NCBI GenBank assembly: GCA_003541285.1
Contig: DPMS01000637.1
Coordinates: forward strand, 842 to 7,885
From: Actinomycetota bacterium
Lineage (GTDB): Bacteria; Actinomycetota; Actinomycetes; Streptosporangiales; Streptosporangiaceae
Length of the DNA stretch: 7,044 nucleotides
Direction: 5' to 3'
Shown here: one piece after another, positions 1-6,421 of the stretch
How the letters are laid out: each line of letters opens with the position of its first letter
How positions within the stretch are numbered: position 1 is the stretch's first letter
The notes under the pieces: model-generated
What the model was told of the DNA's origin: nothing
Databases searched by the model: none
Seen by the model: the letters and a program-made list of their open reading frames with translations, nothing else
Position numbers and translations under genes: made by a program

Positions 1-21
1 GTCGGTGCTGTCGGTGCTGTC
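1..21. repeat. Short tandem repeat at window edge (9-bp unit)
   Basis: The unit GTCGGTGCT occurs twice back to back, followed by a third partial copy (GTC). Read on the plus strand in frame 2, it would encode SVLSVLS followed by a short tail ending at a TAG at 65-67. It could therefore be the end of a convergent plus-strand gene overlapping the dehydrogenase by about 25 bases. With only 42 bases visible beyond that gene, coding status cannot be decided. Confidence 0.35.
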
Positions 22-42
22 TGCCGCGCTGGCCGAGCCCGG

Positions 43-1416
43 TCAGCTGGGGGGCGCCAGCCGGTAGATCGCCCCGGTTAGGTCATCGCTGACGTAGAGC
101 GCGCCGTCTGGGCCGGCCACGGCGTCGCCGGGGCGGCCCCAGCGGGTGCCGTCGGCGTTCTGGAACCCGGTCACCAAAGTGACCGCTGGTTCCAGGGTGT
201 GCTTGGCGGCGTTCCACGCCATCCACAGCACTGCCGGGGAGCGAGGCGGCTGGCGGTTCCACGAGCCATGCGCAGCGACGACGGCGCCACCCGACCACGG
301 TGCCGGGATGGCAGTGCTCTCCAGAAAGGACATGCCGAGCGGTGCGCTGTGCGCCGGGAGACCAACCTCGACCGGCGGTAGTGAAGCGCAGTCCAGATGC
401 CTGCCGCCTGGGTTGTCCACCGAGTCGGGCACGAACGGCACGTTGGCCAGCGACCCGGCGGGTTGATTCAGATCCTGATCGGGGTTGCAGTATGGCCAGC
501 CGAGGTCCCGGCCGACCGTGACCGGCACGACCTCGTCGGGTGGATGCTCGTCGACATAGGCCGGGATTACCCTGCCGAAGGCGTGGCTGACTCCGGCGTA
601 GGACGCGTGGAACGGGTACGGCACGTCGTCGCGGTTGTTGATCGCAGTCCACACCGTGCCGTCGGGGGCCACTGCCAGGCCCTCACCGTTGCGTACCCCC
701 TTCTCTACCACGCGCAGATGGCTGCCGTCGGGGTTCACAGCCATGATCACTGCGCGCGGCGGCGAGGAGGTCCGGTCGCCGGGCCTGTCGTTCGACGAGC
801 TGCCCACGCTGAAGTAGACAGTCCCGTCCGGGGCGACCACCACGTCCTTCCACGGATGGTCATAGTTGGCCGGGTGAGGGCCAGGGAGATTGGCGACGAT
901 CACGGTGCGTGCGCCACTGATCCCCTGGGCCCCCCACGGGTACCGGTCGATCTGGCCTGACTCCCCGACATAGAGGACCCAGTGGCCCGCGAAGCGGGCG
1001 AACGCCATGCCCTGCGGCAAATTCAGCCCGGACAGCAGCGTGTGCGGCCTGGCGGTGCCATGCGCATCGGGCCGCAGTTCCACGATGCTGCCATGATTGG
1101 GCTGGCTGACCAGCAGGTCGCCCTCGGGAGTCCAGGCTTCCATCCGGGCATCGTGGACCCGGGCCCACACCGTGGCCGTCCATCCGGCAGGCACCGTCAA
1201 CGTCCGTGGCCTGGACAGCGCCCCACCGCGCTCACGGCGCGGCACCCTCAGGACAACCGCCGACTGGGCTGCCACCGGGGGGACCATAGCCATGGCGGGG
1301 GCTGGCGCGGTGGCCGGGGCTGATGCCTGGCCACCTCCCGGGTGTGCTGGAGCACCGCAGGCTGGCACCGTCAGCCCAGCGGCCACGACAGCCAGGAGGA
1401 GAAAGCGGGAACGCAC
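43..1416 (-). CDS. PQQ-dependent sugar (glucose/sorbosone) dehydrogenase-like lipoprotein
   Basis: This is a predicted secreted six-bladed beta-propeller oxidoreductase of the GSDH family, whose members oxidise sugars with PQQ outside the cytoplasm. I chose the GTG at 1416 (457 aa) over the upstream TTG at 1452 because it gives a compact signal peptide (MRSRF, then a hydrophobic stretch ending TVPAC) and has a purine-rich GGGGTGG upstream. Cys20 is a likely lipid-attachment Cys, although Pro at -2 makes the lipobox imperfect. A Pro/Ala/Gly-rich linker follows to about residue 50. Family motifs in order: NLPQGMAF (about 133), LYVGESGQIDRYPWG (about 148), HPWKDVVVAPDGTVYFSVG (about 187) with His187 aligning to the catalytic His of soluble glucose dehydrogenase, VRNGEGLAVAPDG (about 241) with the conserved Arg, RDLGWPYCNPD, HSAPLGMSF, AHGSWNR, and a final blade GRPGDAVAGPDGALYVSDD. 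Cys310 and Cys343 could form a disulfide. The family is clear, but substrate and true PQQ use are not shown. It is divergent from the hydrolase gene. Confidence 0.9.
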   Translation of the reverse strand: MRSRFLLLAVVAAGLTVPACGAPAHPGGGQASAPATAPAPAMAMVPPVAAQSAVVLRVPRRERGGALSRPRTLTVPAGWTATVWARVHDARMEAWTPEGDLLVSQPNHGSIVELRPDAHGTARPHTLLSGLNLPQGMAFARFAGHWVLYVGESGQIDRYPWGAQGISGARTVIVANLPGPHPANYDHPWKDVVVAPDGTVYFSVGSSSNDRPGDRTSSPPRAVIMAVNPDGSHLRVVEKGVRNGEGLAVAPDGTVWTAINNRDDVPYPFHASYAGVSHAFGRVIPAYVDEHPPDEVVPVTVGRDLGWPYCNPDQDLNQPAGSLANVPFVPDSVDNPGGRHLDCASLPPVEVGLPAHSAPLGMSFLESTAIPAPWSGGAVVAAHGSWNRQPPRSPAVLWMAWNAAKHTLEPAVTLVTGFQNADGTRWGRPGDAVAGPDGALYVSDDLTGAIYRLAPPS

Positions 1417-1637
1417 CGGCAGTTCACCACCCCACAGGATTGACGGCAACAACGAGCCGGATTCGCGTTCAACAACAAGTCCGTACTCTTGGTGGGCCTA
1501 ACCTGCCACAGCCCGGACCGGCAGTGGGCCACTTTGTCCAGGTACCCGGGATGACGGGGGGGACCGCGTGCGGTGGGGCGGTAACATCACCAGCCTGGTC
1601 AACTGGGATCAAACGTCCTGGGATGGGGCCGACAGGG
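1417..1637. other. Divergent intergenic region between dehydrogenase and hydrolase
   Basis: These 221 bases separate two diverging genes and must hold both promoters. A plus-strand TAACAT at 1582-1587 resembles a -10 element about 50 bases before the hydrolase start, but no good -35 lies 16-19 bases upstream. On the minus strand, TGGACA at 1540-1535 resembles a -35 but has no matching -10. A small inverted repeat, ACCAG-C-CTGGT (1589-1599), lies just downstream of the TAACAT and could be an operator. No RNA gene or small ORF is convincing here. Confidence 0.4.
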
Positions 1638-2342
1638 ATGGCGATCTTTGTTCTGGTGCACGGGGCATGGGGCGGCGCGCACGGCTTCCGTAAGGTCCGC
1701 GGCCCGCTCCGGGTGGCTGGCCACGAGGTTTTCACGCCGAGCCTGACCGGTATCGGTGAACGGGCGCACCTGACCAGCCCTCAGGTGTGCCTGACGACCC
1801 ATATCAGCGATGTCGTCAACACCGTTCTGTATGAGGATCTTCGTGGGATCGTGCTCCTGGGCTTCTCGTATGGGGGGTTCGTGGTCACCGGGGCGCTGGA
1901 GCATATCGGCGACCGGGTCGATCACCTGGTCTACCTCGATGCCTTCGTGCCCGGTGACGGCGACAGTGTCAACAGCGTCACCGGCGGCGGGACCGGGCGC
2001 GGCGTGATCGAGCTCGGCGGCGACTGGCTGGTGGCGCCGATCGCCCGGGAGTTCGACGATCCGGCTGAGGCGGCATGGGCCAGCATGCGGCGCACGCCGC
2101 AGCCGGCCGGGTGCTTCAGCGAGCCGGTCCGGCTGCTGCGCCCGCTGGAGGACTACCCGTTCACGCGCACCTACATCAAGGCGACCGGGGAGCCCCGGCC
2201 CGAGACCGGCGGGCCGTTCTGGGCCGCCGCCGACCGGGCCAGGCACTCACCAGCCTGGCGCTACCGGGAGATCGCGACCAGCCACATGATCGCCAGCAAC
2301 CGGCCCGAGGAGCTGGCCCGGCTGCTGCTGGAGCTGACCTGA
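1638..2342 (+). CDS. Alpha/beta hydrolase (pfam12697-like)
   Basis: A 234-aa protein about the usual size of a single-domain alpha/beta hydrolase, with no signal peptide, so probably cytoplasmic. The N-terminus is FVLVHGAWGG (residues 4-13), the oxyanion-hole strand and loop. The nucleophile elbow is GFSYGG with Ser77, and the C-terminal SHMIASNRPEELARLLLEL contains the catalytic His216. The acid normally follows the YIKAT strand, and here the residue in that place is Glu185 rather than the common Asp. Relatives include esterases and MenH/EstB-like hydrolases, and nothing here fixes the substrate. The ATG at 1638 starts directly before the first strand, with a weak GGGG about 9 bases upstream. 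The ATG at 1623 would add MGPTG and is an alternative. The reading frame is open far upstream, but that part has no family similarity. It is divergent from the dehydrogenase gene and not obviously co-transcribed with the GT39 gene 356 bases downstream. Confidence 0.88.
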   Translation: MAIFVLVHGAWGGAHGFRKVRGPLRVAGHEVFTPSLTGIGERAHLTSPQVCLTTHISDVVNTVLYEDLRGIVLLGFSYGGFVVTGALEHIGDRVDHLVYLDAFVPGDGDSVNSVTGGGTGRGVIELGGDWLVAPIAREFDDPAEAAWASMRRTPQPAGCFSEPVRLLRPLEDYPFTRTYIKATGEPRPETGGPFWAAADRARHSPAWRYREIATSHMIASNRPEELARLLLELT

Positions 2343-2698
2343 CGGCTACCCGTGATCAGCGTCGTCATGACGCGAGGGCGCGCAGGAGCCCGCTCGCCCG
2401 GGTCAGGTTTGCGGCTCGTCACCTCGTCCCCGCACGCCATCAGCTCGAACTGGGCCAGGCACCCGGCGGCGCCCAGCAGGCCGCTGGCCGCCACTGCAAG
2501 GGGCGGCAAACCACTCAGCGGCCAATCGTAAAGCCTGGCCTGATGCTCTGGCTATCCTCCGTGCGGCTGATCTGCCTGGCACCTACTTGCGGCGGAAACC
2601 GCGCCACCATGGGGGCGAACATCGCGCCCAGGGATGGCCGCGGGAACGGGCACTGCGGCCGATGCGCCCTGGCGGCCTGGCGGCCGACGATAACGGTC
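2343..2698. other. Gap without a recognisable gene
   Basis: I recognise no gene, RNA or mobile element in these 356 bases. Reading frames are open on both strands, as expected at this GC content. Frame 2 on the plus strand is continuous with the GT39 frame, but its translation (Arg/Ala/Gln-rich, then GLMLWLSSVRLICLAP) matches no family I know and lies outside the normal GT39 length. A perfect 10-bp palindrome, CGTCATGACG (2363-2372), just after the hydrolase stop could be an operator or a weak hairpin, but it has no T-run to make it a clear terminator. The promoter of the GT39 gene should lie here, but I cannot identify it. Confidence 0.5.
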
Positions 2699-4255
2699 AT
2701 GAACCTCCTGGAAAGATCACCAGAACGCCGGTCCGGGACGGGCCCGGCTTCGGTTGCCCGGCTGAGCGGCACCGGGCGGTTTGACCGGCGGGTGATCGGG
2801 GTTGGCGGTGTCGTTTTCGCGGTGCTGATGGCCTTGTCGGGGCGGTATGGCTTTCACCGCGACGAGCTGTATTTCCTGGCCTGCGCCCAGCATCTGCAGG
2901 GTGGCTACGTTGATCAGCCGGTGCTGACGCCGCTGCTGGCGTGGGTGTCACTGAAGCTGTTCGGTGTGTCGGTGCCCGGGCTGCGGCTGTGGCCCGCGCT
3001 CGCGGCGTGGGCAACGGTCGTGGTCAGCGGGCTGACCGCCCGCGAGTTCGGCGGCGGCCGGCGCGCCCAGTTGCTGGCCGCGGTCGCGGCCGCCACGATG
3101 CCGGCCCTGCTGGCCATCGATCACCTGGCCGGGCCGACCGCCTTTGACGTGCTGGCGTGGGCGGGCCTGGCGCTCATCGTCGCCAGGATCGGGCGGACCG
3201 GCGACTGCCGCTGGTGGCTGGCCGGCGGCGTGGTCCTCGGCCTGGGGCTGGCCAACAAGCACAGCGTCGGCTTGTTCGCTGTCGCGCTGCTCATCGGCGC
3301 TCTGCTGTCCGGTGGCAGGCGGCTGGTCCTGAACCGCTGGTTCGCGGCTGGCGCCCTGATCGCGGCGGCCTTCACCATTCCCGACATCTGGTGGCAGGCG
3401 CAGCACCAGTGGGCGGCCATCGCCATGACCCATGCGCTCAACCAGGAAAACGGCGGCCTGGGCAACATCAGCTCCTGGGTGATCGGCCAGCTGATCATGA
3501 CCGCCCTGGCCCTGGTGTGGGTCTGGGTCGCCGGGCTGCGCTTCCTGTGGCGATCCAGGCGCCCGCTATGGCGCGCGCTGGCATGGGCGTACGGGCTGCT
3601 GTTCATATTCTTCGCGCTCACCACCGGCGCGAAGATCTACTACCTGGCCGGGGCATACATCTACCTGCTCGCGGCCGGCGCTGTGGCCATCGACGGCTGG
3701 CTGACGGCCCGCCCGGGCAGGCTCCGCAACCTGCTGCTGGCCACCAGCCTGACCACCGCAGCGGCACTGCCGCTCGTCCTGCCGGTGCTGGCCCCGGCCG
3801 GCATCGGCTGGACATACAAGGTGAACCAGGCGATGGCCGAGTCCATCGGATGGCCCCAGCTCGTCAGCACCGTCCGCACGGTGTGGACCTCCCTGCCGCC
3901 CCGGCAGCGGGCCAGCGCGGTGATCTTCACCTCCAACTACGGCGAGGCCAGCGCCATCAACGAGCTGGGCAGGGGGACCGGCCTGCCACCGGCCGTGAGC
4001 GGGCACAACACCTACTGGTGGTGGGGGCCGGGCAACCCGCGCGCCACCACCGTGGTGGCCGTCATGCCCGGCCCCGTCGACGGTGGCGGGGACGCCGCCT
4101 ACCTGCGGCAGTTCTTCACCAGCGTGCGGGCCGTGGCCATACTGTCCAACCCGTACGGCATCCACAACCAGGAATGGGGTGGCCACGTCTACCTGTGTAC
4201 CGGCCCCCGCCACCCCTGGGCCCAGATGTGGCAGCGGCTGCGCAGCTACGGCTGA
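2699..4255 (+). CDS. GT39-family (ArnT/PMT_2-like) membrane glycosyltransferase
   Basis: A 518-aa polytopic membrane protein of the GT-C glycosyltransferase class, which moves a sugar from a polyprenyl-phosphate donor to an acceptor on the outer face of the membrane. A basic cytoplasmic N-terminus (1-31) precedes the first membrane helix (about 32-48). The first outer loop holds FHRDELYF (52-59), with Asp55-Glu56 as the likely catalytic acid pair, and then GGYVDQPVLTPLLAW (68-82), a hallmark of this family in actinobacteria. About eleven hydrophobic helices follow, with AKIYYLAGAYIYLL (311-324) matching the family KxYYLAP-type region. The C-terminal outer domain (about 372-518) contains SNYGEASAINELG and SGHNTYWWWGPGN, also typical. 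The ATG at 2699 gives the usual length. The frame is open much further upstream but without similarity, and the ribosome-binding site is poor. The acceptor (lipid, glycan or protein) cannot be told from sequence. Confidence 0.88.
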   Translation: MNLLERSPERRSGTGPASVARLSGTGRFDRRVIGVGGVVFAVLMALSGRYGFHRDELYFLACAQHLQGGYVDQPVLTPLLAWVSLKLFGVSVPGLRLWPALAAWATVVVSGLTAREFGGGRRAQLLAAVAAATMPALLAIDHLAGPTAFDVLAWAGLALIVARIGRTGDCRWWLAGGVVLGLGLANKHSVGLFAVALLIGALLSGGRRLVLNRWFAAGALIAAAFTIPDIWWQAQHQWAAIAMTHALNQENGGLGNISSWVIGQLIMTALALVWVWVAGLRFLWRSRRPLWRALAWAYGLLFIFFALTTGAKIYYLAGAYIYLLAAGAVAIDGWLTARPGRLRNLLLATSLTTAAALPLVLPVLAPAGIGWTYKVNQAMAESIGWPQLVSTVRTVWTSLPPRQRASAVIFTSNYGEASAINELGRGTGLPPAVSGHNTYWWWGPGNPRATTVVAVMPGPVDGGGDAAYLRQFFTSVRAVAILSNPYGIHNQEWGGHVYLCTGPRHPWAQMWQRLRSYG

Positions 4256-4289
4256 CAGCAGACCACGCGGGCAACCTGCTAGCCGGCCG

Positions 4290-4823
4290 CCGGGCGTGCG
4301 GTGGGCTGGCCGGGCGGGCCATCCCGGACGGCTGGCGGTTCGCCGATCCCGCCGCCATCGTCGGCTGCCGCCTCACCAGCGCCGCCGACGCCCTGCGCCA
4401 CCACCTTGACCGGCCGGCCATCGCCAGCCTGGCTGAGCCGTCCGTTCTGCTGTGGAAGGGATGGCTGGCTCCGGTTCGAGGCCGTCCGCTGACCTCGGCG
4501 TGGTCGCAGGTGCCCCGGCCGCGGGACACCGTCGCGTCCGCCTGGCTGGCCGCCACCATCGTGCGCGAGCGCCGGGGCGACGGCCATGTCCTCGCCGCGG
4601 TGGCAGCCGGGCCGCGCGGGCTCGACGCCACCTGACGCTGGTTGCCACCGGGCCATCGCCCGGGAGCTCATCCAGCCGACCCGGGGGTGGAGCGATGAGG
4701 ACTGGGAGGCCTCCGCGCGCCGGCTTCAGACCATGGGACTGCTCGGCCGGTCTCACCGAGGCGCTGGCCGGGGCGGCTGATGCGGATGCGGCCGGACGGC
4801 ACGCTGGTAGCCGCCTGGCGTGA
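4290..4823 (+). pseudogene. Remnant of a SCO6745-type protein, 5'-truncated and frameshifted
   Basis: The translation resembles the C-terminal two thirds of the actinobacterial SCO6745-type family (normally about 270-290 aa, function not established), spread over three frames. Frame 1 from about 4290 reads AGRAIPDGWRFADPAAIVG, then RPLTSAWSQVPRPRDTVASAW and the hallmark ATIVRERRGDGHVLAAVAAG, and stops at the TGA at 4633-4635. Frame 3 continues with LTLVATG (4632-4652). Frame 2 carries AIARELIQPTRGWSDEDWEASARRLQTMGLL (about 4653-4740). Frame 3 again gives GLTEALAGAADADAAGR and ends at the TGA at 4821-4823. The first two changes fit loss of one C from a CCC run and one G from a GGGG run. The N-terminal 90 or so residues are missing, because the intact GT39 gene ends only 35 bases upstream. 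The last 71 bases overlap the 3' end of the AraC gene on the other strand. Family recognition is from memory of its motifs. Confidence 0.75.
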
Positions 4824-5616
4824 TGCCGTAGCAGCGGATGAACCAGCGGGTGAGATGGCTCTGGTCGCTGAACCCGGCCTCGGTGGCAGCCGTGCCGATG
4901 GGCTTTCCCTGCGCGATCAGGCGGCGCGCGGCGCGCAGCCGGAGCTGGCGCTGGTAGTCCCCGGGCGCGAGCCCGTAGGCGGAGGTGAACGCGCGGTGCA
5001 CGGCGAACCGGCTCCGGCCGGCCGCCGCGGCCAGGTCAGCCGCGGTGATGTCGTCGAGGTAGGTGTCGTGGATCACCTGCCGTACCCGCCGGGCGACGGC
5101 TCGCGCGTCAGCTCCGGCCGGGCCCCGGGCGGGTGGCCTGGCCCGGACGGCGGCCCGGCGCACGATCGAGTAGACCGCCGTGGCCAGCAACTCGTCACGG
5201 CACAGCGCGGCCGCATCCGCGACCAGCGCGCGGTGCAGGTCGCGCAGGTGGCCGGCCAGGACCGGGTCGCTGACCACCGGATTGGCGAACAGCGGCGGGC
5301 CGGCCCGGCGCCCGGTGATGTCGGTCAGCACGCCGGTGACCAGTTCTGGCCGCAGGTGGACGATCCGGTACGTGAAACCAAGCTCATCGCACGCCTGGCC
5401 GTCGTGCGGGTCGTCGGGATTGAACGCCATGACCATCCCCGTGGCGCTGGCCCGCGCCGACCCGCGGCAGGTGAAGGACTGCACGCCGTCCTCGGTGATG
5501 CCAAAGGAGTAGGTCTCATGGCTGTGCCGGTGGTAGACGTGCCGCTCGAAGTGAGCGTGCATCGCCTCCAGCATCCCGTCGGCCGAGCGCCAGTAGCGCC
5601 ACCAGTCCGCTGCCAT
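4753..5616 (-). CDS. AraC-family transcriptional regulator
   Basis: A 287-aa regulator with a complete two-part layout. The N-terminal cupin-like sensing domain (about 1-150) contains HRHSHETYSFGI (29-40), a typical sequence for small-molecule binding, and FNPDDPHDGQ (65-74). The C-terminal AraC DNA-binding domain (about 173-273) holds two helix-turn-helix units: ITAADLAAAAGRSRFAVHRAFTSAYGLAPGDYQRQLRLRAARRLI, and IGTAATEAGFSDQSHLTRWFIRCYGITPGGYQR. A His/Pro/Arg-rich tail ends the protein. The ATG at 5616 is the best start: it gives the expected N-terminus, and GGGG lies just upstream. The frame stays open to 6363, but that part is the shadow of the DUF2000 gene. It diverges from DUF2000 across 78 bases, so autoregulation and control of DUF2000 are plausible. 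The inducer is unknown. Confidence 0.92.
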   Translation of the reverse strand: MAADWWRYWRSADGMLEAMHAHFERHVYHRHSHETYSFGITEDGVQSFTCRGSARASATGMVMAFNPDDPHDGQACDELGFTYRIVHLRPELVTGVLTDITGRRAGPPLFANPVVSDPVLAGHLRDLHRALVADAAALCRDELLATAVYSIVRRAAVRARPPARGPAGADARAVARRVRQVIHDTYLDDITAADLAAAAGRSRFAVHRAFTSAYGLAPGDYQRQLRLRAARRLIAQGKPIGTAATEAGFSDQSHLTRWFIRCYGITPGGYQRAVRPHPHQPPRPAPR

Positions 5617-5694
5617 ATCCCCATTCTCGCCAGGCCACCGCCTGACCGCACGAGCGTTCAAGACCGCCGGTGGCCGGGCCGCCAGGCTGGCAGC
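5617..5694. promoter_or_regulatory. Divergent AraC/DUF2000 control region with inverted repeat
   Basis: The 78 bases between the two divergent starts contain an 8-bp perfect inverted repeat, GGCCACCG (5633-5640) and CGGTGGCC (5668-5675). The arm centres are 35 bases apart, so the arms lie a little over three helical turns apart. A minus-strand TTGAAC (5661-5656) between the arms resembles a -35 hexamer for the AraC gene, but no good -10 follows. That the repeat binds the regulator is inference from its position. In such GC-rich DNA an 8-bp repeat could also be chance. Confidence 0.35.
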
Positions 5695-6104
5695 ATGCGT
5701 TTCGAAACCAAGATTGCGATCGCGGTCCGGGAGGACCTCGCCCAGTGGCAGCAGCTCAACGTGACGGCGTTCCTGGCCAGCGCGGTCGCCGGCGGGCGTC
5801 CCGAGGTGTTCGGGGAGCGGTACCAGGACGGCTCGGGCAACTTCTACCTCCCGATGTTCCGCCAGCCCGTGCTTGTCTACACAGCCGATGTGCAGAGCCT
5901 GGGCAGCGCGCACGGCCGGGCGCTGGCCCGTGAGCTGGACATCGCGGTGTACATCGAGGACATGTTCAAGACCGGCCACGACCTGGACAACCGGGCGGCC
6001 GTCCGTGCGGTGACCGCCGGGGAGATGCCGCTGGTGGGGCTGGCCGTGTATGGCCCGAAGAACGCCGTGGACAAAATCTTCAAAGGCTCCCGCTGCACCC
6101 CTGA
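5695..6104 (+). pseudogene. DUF2000-family gene with a single-base frameshift near its end
   Basis: From the ATG at 5695 frame 1 gives MRFETKIAIAVREDLAQWQQLNVTAFL and then GERYQDGSGNFYLPMFRQPVLVY, IAVYIEDMFKTGHDLDNRAAVRAV and MPLVGLAVYGPKNAVDKIFKG. These are the characteristic blocks of DUF2000, a small (about 135-140 aa) family of unknown function. After KG the frame continues as SRCTPDPP, unlike the family. In frame 3 the same bases read LPLHP followed by a TGA at 6102-6104, the expected family end. The sequence AAAGGCTCC (6082-6090) therefore appears to have lost one G from an original GGG. Restoring it gives a 136-aa protein of normal length. As written, the frame does not stop anywhere up to the window end. 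The loss could be a real slippage mutation or a sequencing error. The gene is divergent from the AraC regulator, which may control it. Confidence 0.75.
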
Positions 6105-6156
6105 CCCGCCGCGGGATGCTGGCGCGCGGCATCACCAGCCGGCGGACCATCCTCAG

Positions 6157-6381
6157 GTGGTGGCGGCCCGCGCGGCCGTGTGCGCGGATCCCGGCACCGC
6201 CGCACTTTCCGGCCGGCTGCCGGGCTGGACGGCCGGGGACAGGCTGTCCGGTCACCATGATCCCCGGTTCGCGCCCAACCTGCTGAACCTGCTTGCCGAC
6301 ATGGGGACCACCGCTACCGGCCACCTCCGGATCGGCCGGCTGCCCGGCCAGTTCCCCGCCCACCAGGACCCGGACGGCCGA
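6157..6381 (+). pseudogene. N-terminal fragment of a terpene-cyclase-like hypothetical protein
   Basis: Frame 1 reads VVAARAAVCADPGTAAL, then GRLPGWTAGDRLSGHHDPRF, APNLLNLLADMG and GQFPAHQDPDGR, about 75 residues. This pattern (domain-opening helix, PxW, PN(L/V)LxLLADMG, then HQDPDGRF) resembles the N-terminus of actinobacterial hypothetical proteins with prenyltransferase/squalene-oxidase-like repeats, usually around 300 aa. No dedicated start codon with a ribosome-binding site is evident (GTG codons lie at 6157 and 6160). Similarity ends abruptly where the AT-rich tandem repeat begins, so most of the gene is missing. Family assignment is tentative. The protein-like nature of this stretch, beginning 52 bases after the DUF2000 stop, is clearer than its identity. 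Confidence 0.45.
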
Positions 6382-6421
6382 CCGTTATCTAAGCGATATT
6401 GCCGTTATCAGAACGATATAG
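6382..6421. repeat. AT-rich 20-bp tandem repeat, two units
   Basis: Unit one is CCGTTATCTAAGCGATATTG (6382-6401) and unit two is CCGTTATCAGAACGATATAG (6402-6421), identical at 16 of 20 positions with no gap. Each unit contains TATC-N5-GATA, a short inverted repeat, so the 40 bases present two dyads about two helical turns apart. The base composition is far more AT-rich than anything else in the window. This layout fits a tandem operator for a dimeric repressor. It could equally be a recombination or mobile-element scar, since it lies exactly where the upstream gene fragment ends. Confidence 0.7.

Noticed and set aside
1582..1587. TAACAT as the -10 of a hydrolase promoter
   Set aside because: There is no acceptable -35 at normal spacing, so I mention it only in the intergenic entry.
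1323..1637. N-terminal extension of the hydrolase frame
   Set aside because: It overlaps the dehydrogenase signal-peptide region antisense, is Pro/Gly-rich with no similarity, and the alpha/beta hydrolase fold starts at once after the ATG at 1638.
2363..2372. Palindrome CGTCATGACG as a rho-independent terminator for the hydrolase
   Set aside because: A perfect 10-bp palindrome has no loop and no T-run follows. It is too weak to call a terminator.
3566..4213. Minus-strand ORF of about 215 codons within GT39
   Set aside because: This is a shadow of the GT39 gene, Gly/Ala/Arg/Val-rich and with no motifs, as expected from antisense GC-rich coding DNA.
3157..4255. Long plus-strand frame overlapping the GT39 gene and continuing to 4635
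   Set aside because: The part inside GT39 is Arg/Gly/His-rich out-of-frame translation. Only the stretch after about 4290 has protein-like similarity, and it is listed as the remnant.
5617..6363. Upstream extension of the AraC frame on the minus strand
   Set aside because: It is antisense to the DUF2000 gene and the gene fragment and shows no family similarity. The ATG at 5616 gives a normal AraC protein.
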